DNA of 64,000 bases from JANNPJ01 sp965200525 (GTDB lineage: Bacteria > Actinomycetota > Actinomycetes > Actinomycetales > Kineosporiaceae): assembly GCA_965200525.1 (NCBI GenBank), contig OZ241368.1:7130001-7194000 (forward strand). The letters run 5' to 3'. A program made the position numbers and the translations under genes. The notes beneath the pieces were generated by a model. That model worked only from the letters and a program-made list of their open reading frames with translations, searched no databases and was not told the DNA's origin. The first letter of the stretch is position 1. Each line of letters opens with the position of its first letter. Of this stretch, positions 50,644 through 58,309 are shown one piece after another.

Positions 50644-52766
50644 CGGTGTCGGCGGCCGGGCCGCGGGTCACCCGGACGATTCTGGTCGTCCCGACCGGGC
50701 AGGGCTCCGGACTGACCAGCACCTGCCTGGGCCTCGTCAGCGCCCTGCAGCAGCAGGGGGTCGACGTCGGTTTCGGCAAGCCGCTGGCCCAGCCCCGTCC
50801 GGGCAAGGCCGGTGGGGACCGCTCGAGTGCACTGGTCCGGCTGACCTCGACGCTGCAACCGCCGGAGCCGATCCCGGCCGGGCAGGTGGAACGGGCGCTG
50901 AGCGAGAACGCCCTGGAGAGCCTGCTGGAACAGGTGATCTCCCGGATGGAGGCGGTGGTGGCCGGCCACGACGTGGTGATCCTGGAGGGCCTGGCCACCG
51001 GGCCCGACCTCACCTATGCCGGGCGGATGAACGTGGCGCTGGCCAAGGCCTTCGACGCCGACGTGCTGCTGGTCGGCGCCGTGGACGACGACCTCGGGGG
51101 CGACGCGGTCGAGCACCTGGCCGAGGCGATGGCCATCACCGCTCAGACCTACCGGGCCAACGAGCACGACCGGGTGATCGGCGCCCTGGTGAACCGTTTG
51201 GACGACGTCGCCCCGGCCGCCGTCGACACTGTCCGCAAGGCTTTGGCCGACCAGGGTCTGAGGTTCGCCGGGGCGGTGCCGTTCCGGATCGAGCTGACCT
51301 GGCCCCGGGTGCGCGATCTGATTGCCGACCTGGAGATCACCGTGCTGAGCCAGGGCGAGAGCGACCGGCGGGTGAAGGACGTGATCATCGGCGCCCAGGC
51401 CGTGCCGGGCATCCTGCCGCTGCTGAGCGAGGGCCGGTTCGTCGTCGTCCCCGGAGATCGGCACGACGTCATCCTCAGCGTCTGTCTGGCCGCAATGAAC
51501 GGCACCCGCTTGGCCGGCCTGCTGCTGACCGTCGGCCTGGCCCCGGACCTGCGGGTCTGGGACCTGTGCCGGCCGGCGACCGAGACCGGCCTGCCCGTGC
51601 TGCTCACCCCGACGCTGTCGTATGAGACGGCGACGATCGTGCACTCGATCGACCCGGAGGTGCCGGCCGACGACCTGGAGCGGGCCCGCCTGGTTATGGC
51701 GACCGTGGCCGAAGGTCTGGACCCGGACTGGCTGGCCGCGCTACCGACCCCGACCCACGTCACCCGGCTCAGCCCACCGGCCTTCCGGCACCGCCTGACC
51801 ACCGCGGCCCGAAAGGCGAACCGGCGAATCGTGCTGCCCGAGGGCACCGAGCCGCGAACCCTGCGGGCCGCCGTGGTCTGCCACGAGCAGGGCATCGCCC
51901 GCTGCGTGCTGCTGGCCCCGCCCGCCGACGTGGCTACGGCCGCCGCCCGGCTCGGCCTGGACCTGCCGGCCGACCTGGAGATCATCGACCCCAGGCAGGT
52001 CGAGCCCCGGTACGTCGAGGCGATGGTCGAGGCCCGCCGGCACAAGGGCATGACCGAGGCGATCGCCCGCGACCAACTCGCCGATCCGATCGTGCTGGGA
52101 ACGCTGATGCTGCGCCTGGACGAGGTCGACGGCCTGGTCGCCGGCGCCGTCCACACCACTGCGGCGACCCTGCGCCCGGCCCTGCAACTGCTCGGCCCGG
52201 CACCCGGCGCCAAGCTGGTGTCGTCGGTGTTCTTCATGTGCCTGCCCGACGAGGTGGTGATCTACGGCGACTGCGCGGTCAACCCCAATCCGGACGCGGC
52301 CCAGCTGGCCGACATCGCGATCCAGAGTGCTGCTTCGGCCAGGGCTTTCGGCATCGAACCGCGGGTGGCGATGATCAGCTTCAGTACCGGTAGCTCCGGC
52401 TCCGGCACCGATGTGGTCACGGTCACCGAGGCCACCGCCCTGGTCCGCGAGCGCGAGCCGTCGTTGCTGGTCGACGGGCCGTTGCAGTACGACGCGGCGA
52501 CGACCGCCTCGGTCGCGGCCAGCAAGGCCCCGCACAGCCCGGTGGCCGGGCGGGCCACGGTTTTCGTCTTCCCCGACCTGAACACCGGCAACACCACCTA
52601 CAAGGCGGTCCAGCGCAACGCCGACGTGATCAGCATCGGCCCGATGCTCCAGGGCCTGGCCAAGCCGGTCAACGACCTTTCCCGCGGCGCCCTGGTCGAG
52701 GACATCGTCTACACCATCGCCCTGACCGCCATCCAGGCCCAGCAACGCGCCGACAGTCTTATCTGA
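50640..52766 (+). CDS. pta: Phosphate acetyltransferase with N-terminal BioD-like and DRTGG domains
   Basis: A 708-aa enzyme interconverting acetyl phosphate + CoA and acetyl-CoA + phosphate. Residues ~12-220 are a BioD/AAA_26-like P-loop-derived domain (VVPTGQGSGLTSTCLGLV), ~225-340 a DRTGG regulatory domain, and ~385-705 the catalytic PTA_PTB domain (RIVLPEGTEPRTLRAA, VAGAVHTTAATLRPALQLLG, YGDCAVNPNPDAAQLADIAIQSA, MISFSTGSSGSG, FPDLNTGNTTYKAVQR). Full length for the long Pta class. GTG 50640 overlaps the devS stop, so a heme sensor kinase and a metabolic enzyme are co-translated. Completes the Xfp-AckA-Pta acetyl-phosphate node. Confidence 0.96.
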   Translation: MTVSAAGPRVTRTILVVPTGQGSGLTSTCLGLVSALQQQGVDVGFGKPLAQPRPGKAGGDRSSALVRLTSTLQPPEPIPAGQVERALSENALESLLEQVISRMEAVVAGHDVVILEGLATGPDLTYAGRMNVALAKAFDADVLLVGAVDDDLGGDAVEHLAEAMAITAQTYRANEHDRVIGALVNRLDDVAPAAVDTVRKALADQGLRFAGAVPFRIELTWPRVRDLIADLEITVLSQGESDRRVKDVIIGAQAVPGILPLLSEGRFVVVPGDRHDVILSVCLAAMNGTRLAGLLLTVGLAPDLRVWDLCRPATETGLPVLLTPTLSYETATIVHSIDPEVPADDLERARLVMATVAEGLDPDWLAALPTPTHVTRLSPPAFRHRLTTAARKANRRIVLPEGTEPRTLRAAVVCHEQGIARCVLLAPPADVATAAARLGLDLPADLEIIDPRQVEPRYVEAMVEARRHKGMTEAIARDQLADPIVLGTLMLRLDEVDGLVAGAVHTTAATLRPALQLLGPAPGAKLVSSVFFMCLPDEVVIYGDCAVNPNPDAAQLADIAIQSAASARAFGIEPRVAMISFSTGSSGSGTDVVTVTEATALVREREPSLLVDGPLQYDAATTASVAASKAPHSPVAGRATVFVFPDLNTGNTTYKAVQRNADVISIGPMLQGLAKPVNDLSRGALVEDIVYTIALTAIQAQQRADSLI

Positions 52767-52787
52767 ACCTGCCGCGAGAGCTCTCAG

Positions 52788-53312
52788 TCACGTCGGGCCG
52801 GGACGGCCGCCCGGTGGCGGTAAGGTGCCGCGCTCGACGGTGTTGGCGTAGATGCCCTCCAGTGCCTGGGTGAGCGTCGGCAGCAGATCCTCCGGCAGGG
52901 CGGCGAAGAAGAGATTCTGGATCAGATCGACGTGCCCCGGGGACGCCGAGTCGAGAGCTCTGCGTCCCTCGACGGTGAGCGTGACTTCGGTGACTCGCCG
53001 GTCAGCGGCCGACAGGTCGCAGATGACCATCCCGCGACGGCTCATCCTGCGCACGTGGTGTGACAGGCGGCTGCGCTCCCAGCCGATCTGGGCCGCCAGA
53101 ACGGTGATCTGCAGGCACTCGCCGGGGGCGGCCCCCAGCGCGGTCAGGACGTCGTAGTCGGGCAGGGACAGGCCGCTGTCGGTCTGCAACTGACGGTTCA
53201 TCTCGTAGTTCAGGCGCAACTGCAGCCGGATGTAGGCCAGCCAGGCCTGGCTCTGGTCCGGGCTGAGCCACCCGCTCGCCGGTGGCGGCGGCGGCGTGCT
53301 ATTACTTGACAT
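52788..53312 (-). CDS. MarR-family regulator
   Basis: A 174-aa winged-helix regulator. Conserved parts: SQAWLAYIRLQLRLNYEMNRQLQTDSGLSLPDYDVLTAL (dimer and HTH entry), TVLAAQIGWERSRLSHHVRRMSRRGMV (recognition helix) and the wing AADRRVTEVTLTVEGRRAL. ATG 53312 has AGGTGA about 3-8 nt upstream and lies inside a palindrome that may be its own operator. Divergent from a quinone oxidoreductase-type gene it probably controls. No conserved redox cysteine of the OhrR/SarZ type was found in the N-terminal helix. Confidence 0.9.
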   Translation of the reverse strand: MSSNSTPPPPPASGWLSPDQSQAWLAYIRLQLRLNYEMNRQLQTDSGLSLPDYDVLTALGAAPGECLQITVLAAQIGWERSRLSHHVRRMSRRGMVICDLSAADRRVTEVTLTVEGRRALDSASPGHVDLIQNLFFAALPEDLLPTLTQALEGIYANTVERGTLPPPGGRPGPT

Positions 53313-53321
53313 GTCACCTAA
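53302..53321. promoter_or_regulatory. Putative MarR operator over its own start codon
   Basis: A 20-bp imperfect palindrome TTACTTGACATGTCACCTAA (16 of 20 positions symmetric) with perfect core TGACATGTCA (53307-53316) spans the MarR start codon and lies 65 bp upstream of the divergent oxidoreductase. Size suits a MarR dimer. Confidence 0.55.
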
Positions 53322-53385
53322 CTTCTTCGGATGAAGCTGTGACCCCATCATCGCGTGACACCCGTTCACCAGCAGGGAGACCATC

Positions 53386-54297
53386 GTGCCGAAGGCGTCC
53401 GTTCTCGTCGGGTACGGCTCCCCGGACGTGCTCGTCTGGTCCGAGGTACCGATGCCCGAGCCTGCCGCCGGGCAGATCCGGATCCGGGTCCAAGCGGCCG
53501 GGGTGGGGCCGACCGACCTCAAGATCCGCCGCGGTGACCTGCGGGCCGTGTTTCCCCAGCCACCGCGAGCCGTGCTCGGCTTCGAGGCGGCCGGCGTGGT
53601 GGATGCCTTCGGCCCCGGCGTGAGCGGGGTGGCCGTCGGCGACGAGGTCGCCGCTCTGCTGCCGGCCCTTGGTGGCTACGGGGAGTACGCGCTCACCTCG
53701 ATCTGGACACCCAAACCCGCCGACGTCAGCTGGGCGGACGCCGCCGCGCTGCCGGCCTCGGCCGAGGCTGCCGTCGGGGTGCTCGACCAGCTCAAGGTTA
53801 GCGCCGGCGAGACCGTGCTCGTGCTCGGCGCTGGTGGCTCGGTCGGAATCATCGCCGTCCAGCTCGCCCGGATCCAGGGTTTGACCGTGATCGGCGTGGC
53901 CGGGCCCGGTGACCAGGACCTGTTGCACGAGTTCGGCGCGATTCCGGTGCGGTACGGCCCCGACCTGGCCGGCCGGGTGCGCGAGTACGTGCCGCGGGTC
54001 GACGCCGTGCTCGACGCTGCCGGCCACGGCGGACTGGAGGAGTCAGTCGACCTGGCCGGCGGGCCGTCGCGGGTGATCACCCTGGCCGGTGAGCACTCCG
54101 CCGACCTCGGGGTCACCCTGTCGGCGCCGACCCCGGACCGGGCCCCGGACGCCCTCGACCGGACCATGCCGCTGCTCGCCTCGGGTGCCCTGAGGCTACG
54201 GGCTCAGCGACTGCTTCCCCTGTCGGACGCCGCCGCGGCGCACGCTCTGCTCGAAGGCGGGCAGGTCCACGAGAAGTTGGTGCTCACCCTTCGATAG
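53386..54297 (+). CDS. NADP-dependent quinone oxidoreductase-type (MDR) enzyme
   Basis: A 303-aa medium-chain reductase of the zeta-crystallin/QOR type. No structural or catalytic zinc cysteines. Landmarks: GVGPTDLKIRRGDL, GFEAAGVVDAFGPGVSGVAVGDEV, a Rossmann glycine loop VLVLGAGGSVGIIAVQLARI, and the C-terminal KLVLTLR. GTG 53386 has AGGGAGA at 53374-53380. Regulated, by position, by the divergent MarR protein; MarR/QOR pairs usually respond to quinones or electrophiles. Ends in a palindrome shared with the USP gene. Confidence 0.9.
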   Translation: MPKASVLVGYGSPDVLVWSEVPMPEPAAGQIRIRVQAAGVGPTDLKIRRGDLRAVFPQPPRAVLGFEAAGVVDAFGPGVSGVAVGDEVAALLPALGGYGEYALTSIWTPKPADVSWADAAALPASAEAAVGVLDQLKVSAGETVLVLGAGGSVGIIAVQLARIQGLTVIGVAGPGDQDLLHEFGAIPVRYGPDLAGRVREYVPRVDAVLDAAGHGGLEESVDLAGGPSRVITLAGEHSADLGVTLSAPTPDRAPDALDRTMPLLASGALRLRAQRLLPLSDAAAAHALLEGGQVHEKLVLTLR

Positions 54298-54307
54298 CGG
54301 CATCCCC

Positions 54308-54323
54308 CCGAGCCCGGGCTCGG
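54308..54323. terminator. 16-bp perfect palindrome between convergent genes
   Basis: CCGAGCCCGGGCTCGG lies between the oxidoreductase and the convergent USP gene and could fold as a bidirectional terminator hairpin. No U-tract. Confidence 0.5.
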
Positions 54324-54336
54324 ACACGGACCGCGG

Positions 54337-54651
54337 TCACTCCTGAATCGTCGGGACGACAACGACCGGGCAGGTCAGGTGCCGCACGCAGTTCAGCTCG
54401 GCCGACACCTCATCGATGGTCTGGTTGAGCTTCTTGTACGCGGTCGAGGCCAGGCTCTCGTCGGTGTGGGCGGTGAGGCCGCCGTAGGCGTATCCGGCGA
54501 CCGCCGGGTCCTGCCAGGCGGCCACGGCCTCGACCCGGGCTCCGAGCAACCGGGCCTGGGTCATGGCCCAGCGCAGGGCCGTCCTCGATCCGGGCGATCC
54601 ATCGACGCCGACGACGATCCGGGGATTGCCCTGGGTTGCGATGTAGATCAT
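54337..54651 (-). CDS. Universal stress protein with an internal deletion
   Basis: A 104-aa UspA-family protein, against a usual ~140-150. The start is canonical (RIVVGVDGSPGSRTALRWAMTQARLLGARVEAVAAWQDPA) and so is the end (NCVRHLTCPVVVVP), but the ~40-45 residues normally between TIDEVSAEL and CVRH are absent. These include the G-x2-G-x9-G-S/T ATP-binding loop. The frame is intact, so it looks like an in-frame deletion rather than a frameshift. ATG 54651 has GAGGA 6 nt upstream. A DosR-box-like site (54740) lies about 90 bp upstream; USPs are typical DosR targets. Probably unable to bind ATP. Confidence 0.8.
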   Translation of the reverse strand: MIYIATQGNPRIVVGVDGSPGSRTALRWAMTQARLLGARVEAVAAWQDPAVAGYAYGGLTAHTDESLASTAYKKLNQTIDEVSAELNCVRHLTCPVVVVPTIQE

Positions 54652-54739
54652 CTGAAGTCCTCGATCTGCGCGGGGGCGGCTACCCGTACTCACTGTGCCG
54701 CGACCAGGCCGTCACTGATCAGGGCCGATGGACAGGGCG

Positions 54740-54759
54740 ACCGGGGCGAAGGTCCCGCG
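54740..54759. promoter_or_regulatory. DosR/DevR-box-like palindrome 4 (USP promoter)
   Basis: ACCGGGGCGAAGGTCCCGCG shares CGAAGGTCCCG with box 1 and matches the DosR-box consensus at 13 of 20 positions. It lies about 90 bp upstream of the USP start, and also upstream of the divergent glycosyltransferase at 54799. Confidence 0.4.
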
Positions 54760-54798
54760 TCCCGGCAACTGCTCAGCCGGTGGCCTACGGTGAGGGCC

Positions 54799-55833
54799 AT
54801 GCGTATCGGGGTGATCGCCTCAGTCGCGCACCGGACGCCGCCTCGGGATTACGGGCCGTGGGAACAGGTGGCCTCGACCCTGGCCGAGGGGCTGGTCGCG
54901 CTGGGCCATGAGGTGACGTTGTTCGCCACCGCCGACTCGATCACGTCGGCCCGGCTGCACGCCGAGAGCCCGACCGGTTACGAGGAGGATCGCGGCCTCG
55001 ACGCCAAGGTCTACGAGTGCCTGCACATCTCGGCGGCGTTCGAGCGGGCCGGCGAGTTCGACGTCCTGTCCAACCAGTTCGACTTCCTGCCACTGACCTA
55101 CAGCCGGCTGGTCGCCACCCCGATGGTCACCACCGTTCACGGGTTCTCGTCCCCGGCGATCCTGCCGGTGTACCGCGCCTACGACGACATCGCCCGGTAC
55201 GTCTCGATCAGCGACGCCGACCGCCACCCTGATCTGACCTACCAGCGCACGATCCACCACGGGATCGACCTGAGCGGGTTCACCTTCTGCCCGGACCCCG
55301 GCTCCTACCTGCTCTTCCTCGGCCGCATGCACCCGGACAAGGGCGCCCATCGCGCGATCGAGCTCGCCCGGCGAACCGGCCTGCCGCTGGTGCTGGCCGG
55401 GATCATCCAGGACGAGGCGTATTTCGCCGAGCAGGTCGAGCCTCACCTGAAGCACCCGGACATCACCTATGCCGGCCCGGTCGGCCCGGCCGAGCGGGAC
55501 CGACTGCTCGGCGGCGCAAGGGCCCTGGTCCACCTGATCAGCTTCGCCGAGCCGTTCGGGCTGTCGGTGGTGGAGGCCCTGGCCACCGGCACGCCGGTGA
55601 TCGCCTACCGGCTGGGCTCGATGCCGGAGCTGATCCGGGACGGAGAAACCGGTTTCCTGATCGATGATCTCGCCGCGGCCGAGGCCGCCGTCGATCGACT
55701 CGGGACGCTGAATCGCCGGGCCTGCCGGGACGACGTCGAGCAGCGCTTCAGCGCCGAGCGGATGGTCGCCGACTACGCGGACCTGTTCGCCGCCGTGGCC
55801 GGTGACATCGCGTCCAGCAACTCCTCGACGTAG
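54799..55833 (+). CDS. Family 4 glycosyltransferase
   Basis: A 344-aa GT-B enzyme. N-terminal MRIGVIASVAHRTPPRDYGPWEQVASTLAEGLVALGHEVTLFA is the GT4 acceptor region. The C-terminal half has YLLFLGRMHPDKGAHRAIELARR and the nucleotide-sugar site FAEPFGLSVVEALATGTPVIAYRLGSMPELI (E-x7-E). Leaderless start: TACGGT (54786-54791) lies 7 nt before the ATG. Its 3' end overlaps the convergent GH130 gene by 61 bp (55773-55833). With the operon on the other strand, it suggests handling of a mannose-containing glycan. Confidence 0.9.
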   Translation: MRIGVIASVAHRTPPRDYGPWEQVASTLAEGLVALGHEVTLFATADSITSARLHAESPTGYEEDRGLDAKVYECLHISAAFERAGEFDVLSNQFDFLPLTYSRLVATPMVTTVHGFSSPAILPVYRAYDDIARYVSISDADRHPDLTYQRTIHHGIDLSGFTFCPDPGSYLLFLGRMHPDKGAHRAIELARRTGLPLVLAGIIQDEAYFAEQVEPHLKHPDITYAGPVGPAERDRLLGGARALVHLISFAEPFGLSVVEALATGTPVIAYRLGSMPELIRDGETGFLIDDLAAAEAAVDRLGTLNRRACRDDVEQRFSAERMVADYADLFAAVAGDIASSNSST

Positions 55834-57275
55834 GCCCACACCACCGCGATCCGCGCGTCCCCGATGCCGTAGGGCAGCCACAGTCGGCCGTCGTGGACGA
55901 CGCCGCCGCAGGAGTAGACCACGTTCGGCACGTAGCCCTCCCGTTCGGCCGGGGCCGCCATCAGAAACGGCTGCTCCAGCCGAGCCAGCACCCGGCTCGG
56001 GTCGTCCAGGTCGAGCAGGAGCGCCCCGATGGCGTAGACCCGCATCGGCCCGACGCCGTGGGTCAGCACCAGCCAGCCCCGGTCGGTCTCGATCGGCGGA
56101 CCGCAGTTGCCCACCTGGAGCAGCTCCCAGGCCAGCGCGGGCACCTGCAGCGCGACCGGCTCGCTCCAGACGAAGCCGTCGGGCGAGCGGGCCAGGCTCG
56201 TGCTCTCGCCGTCCGAGCGGCACAGGGCCAGGTGCTCGCCACCGACCAGGCGAGGAAAGAGGGCCATGCCCTTGTTCCGGGCGGCCGGGCCGGCCAGCCG
56301 GTGAGCGTGAAACGTGCGCAGGTCGCCGCTGATCAGGAGCCGGGGGGCGATCTGGCGCCCGTCGTAGGCGGTGTAGGTGGCCCGGTACTCGATCGTCCCG
56401 TCGTCCCGGGTGAACTGGACGAACCGCGCGTCCTCCAGGCCGTTGCTCTCCTCGTCGGTGACCGGGAACAGCACCTGCTGGCTGAGCTCGACGTCGTCGG
56501 GAAAGGTCACCTGGTAGGCGGAGCCGACCAGGCGGCGCAGCAGGTCGACGGTCGACTGGGCGCCGGGCAGGGCGAGCAGGCCCGGGTGGGCCGCCGCCAG
56601 CGCGGCCTCCAGGTCGGGGTCGCTGAACTGCTCGGGCAGGCTGACCAGCACGCTGTGCGCGAGCCCGTCGATCTGGCCGAGGTCGATCAGCACCGCGTGC
56701 AGATGATCGCGGTACCAGGAACCGGTCGAACTGGTGCCGACCACCGCGGGGCGGGCCCGAGGTTCGAACGACCACCGATCGCCCGGGCCGGCCAACGCGG
56801 TGCAGAAGCCGATCGAGGACAGGTGCCCCTCGCCGATCGCCCGCAGGCTGATCGCCAGCCGGATCTGCCCGACCAGGAGCCCGCTCTGGTCGGGGTGCAG
56901 GACCGCGCTCGGGTTGCAGATGGCGGCCCCCTCCAGGGCGTACTCGTTGGTGAAGGTGGCCCCCATCAGCAGGGCCCGGGCCGGCGACATCTGCGCGTCT
57001 CCGGGTACGAAGGGGCTGACCACCGCCGCGTGGGCGCGCAGCAGCTCGAGGTAGCCGCGGTGGCGCTCGGAGAAGTTGACCATCAACTCGGCCGTGAGCT
57101 GCTCCACCTCGGCCTCGGGCAGGGCGAGGACCCGCTGCGCCACCGCTCCCCTTCGCGAGCGCCCGGTGGGCAGCTCCTCGCCGGGCAGGAACAGCCGGGC
57201 GATCACCCGGGCCAGGTCGGGGAGCACCGATCCCCCGGCCGCCTCGCCGGCGTCGATCGGGTGGGCCAGGCTCAT
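55773..57275 (-). CDS. GH130 family phosphorylase/hydrolase (mannoside type)
   Basis: A 500-aa five-bladed beta-propeller enzyme of family 130, whose members phosphorolyse or hydrolyse beta-mannosides. The catalytic Asp282 lies in NGLEDARFVQF (EDAR instead of the usual EDPR). Other matches: FTNEYALEGAAICNPSAVLHPDQ, GFCTAL, FPRLVGGEHLALCRSDG, VGNCGPPIETDRGWLVLTHG and VVYSCGGVVHDGRLWLPYGIGD. The N-terminal ~90 residues are helical and extra, as in the longer GH130 subgroup. ATG 57275 overlaps the previous gene by 4 bp (ATGA). No signal peptide, so it acts in the cytosol. Exact substrate not determinable. Confidence 0.9.
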   Translation of the reverse strand: MSLAHPIDAGEAAGGSVLPDLARVIARLFLPGEELPTGRSRRGAVAQRVLALPEAEVEQLTAELMVNFSERHRGYLELLRAHAAVVSPFVPGDAQMSPARALLMGATFTNEYALEGAAICNPSAVLHPDQSGLLVGQIRLAISLRAIGEGHLSSIGFCTALAGPGDRWSFEPRARPAVVGTSSTGSWYRDHLHAVLIDLGQIDGLAHSVLVSLPEQFSDPDLEAALAAAHPGLLALPGAQSTVDLLRRLVGSAYQVTFPDDVELSQQVLFPVTDEESNGLEDARFVQFTRDDGTIEYRATYTAYDGRQIAPRLLISGDLRTFHAHRLAGPAARNKGMALFPRLVGGEHLALCRSDGESTSLARSPDGFVWSEPVALQVPALAWELLQVGNCGPPIETDRGWLVLTHGVGPMRVYAIGALLLDLDDPSRVLARLEQPFLMAAPAEREGYVPNVVYSCGGVVHDGRLWLPYGIGDARIAVVWAYVEELLDAMSPATAANRSA

Positions 57276-58309
57276 GCCCACACCCCGAGTCGCCGGGCCT
57301 GCTGGGCCGTGGAGAGGGCGGCCAGGGTGGACTCCGCCCCCTGGTTGAGGTTGCGGCCGTGGCGTTCCAGGCCGTCGAACCCGGCGCCGGTCAGCGGATC
57401 GATCATCGCCACCTTGGCATCGTTGTCGCCCAGGAACCAGGCCGCGGCCAGCTTGACTCCGGCCCGCCAGGGTTCCTGCCCGGTCAGGTCGTAGGCCCGG
57501 GCGCAGGCGTCGGCCAGAGCCGCGACCTCGATCGGCTGCTGATCGAATCCCGGGTCCGCGGCGGCCCGGTCGCGGCCCCCGACCGGCGTCACCGACAGGT
57601 GCCCGTCGCGGGTCTCGCTGCGCAGCAGGAACTCCAGCAGCCGTAGCCCGTGCCGCCGGGCCGCCTCGTGCGGAATCATCGAGCCGGCCACCAGGAGAGC
57701 CTCGGCGACGGAGGCGTTGGCGTAGGTCAGCCACCGTTCCGGCCACGGCCAGAACGGATCGACCGTGGCCGCCGACGGCACCCCGATGATCTGGACGGCG
57801 TCCCGCAGCAGGTCGTGGGCGATCTCGTCGTCCGGGTGACGGCCGGCCACCTCGGCCGCCCCGAGCGCGGCGAAAGCACTGGCTCGCAGGAACGGTGACA
57901 CGGGGGCGGCGCCGGCCCGGTGGAACCCGTCCAGGGCCCGCCGGCGGAACTCCTCGGTGGGCCCGTGGGCGGCGGCCACGCCCAGCCCCCAGACCGCACG
58001 ACCCCACCAGTCGCCCGGGGCCGGATCGTCGGCCCAGGTACCGTCGGTGCGCATCCGGTTGTGGCACTGGCCGTCGGGCGCCACCGCGCCCAGGGTGAAG
58101 TCCAGGTAGGTGCGCCCCAGCCCCAGCACGACGGGGCTCGGATCAGGTTCGCGGCAGACGACGACCAGGGCCCGGGCGACGTCGTCCAGGCAGAAACCGT
58201 GCTCGGGCCGGGGCTCGGTGTGGTCGGCGTGCTCGAACAGGCCCGGCCCCTGCGTCATCCGCCGGAGGTGGTCGAACACCGGGCCGGGCGAGGTGCCGGC
58301 GGCCGTCAT
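57272..58309 (-). CDS. Alpha/alpha-barrel glycosidase-like protein of the GH130 operon
   Basis: A 345-aa all-helical protein resembling (alpha/alpha)6-barrel glycoside-acting enzymes. Motifs HGFCLDDVARALVV, GDWWGRAVWGLGVAAAHG, WPERWLTYANASVAEALL and FDQQPIEVAALADACARAY look like barrel-lining segments. Databases often place such proteins next to GT4 genes and label them glycosyltransferase, but no GT motif is present. ATG 58309 overlaps the upstream GT4 stop, and its own stop overlaps the GH130 start, so three genes are translationally chained. Substrate unknown. Confidence 0.75.
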   Translation of the reverse strand: MTAAGTSPGPVFDHLRRMTQGPGLFEHADHTEPRPEHGFCLDDVARALVVVCREPDPSPVVLGLGRTYLDFTLGAVAPDGQCHNRMRTDGTWADDPAPGDWWGRAVWGLGVAAAHGPTEEFRRRALDGFHRAGAAPVSPFLRASAFAALGAAEVAGRHPDDEIAHDLLRDAVQIIGVPSAATVDPFWPWPERWLTYANASVAEALLVAGSMIPHEAARRHGLRLLEFLLRSETRDGHLSVTPVGGRDRAAADPGFDQQPIEVAALADACARAYDLTGQEPWRAGVKLAAAWFLGDNDAKVAMIDPLTGAGFDGLERHGRNLNQGAESTLAALSTAQQARRLGVWA

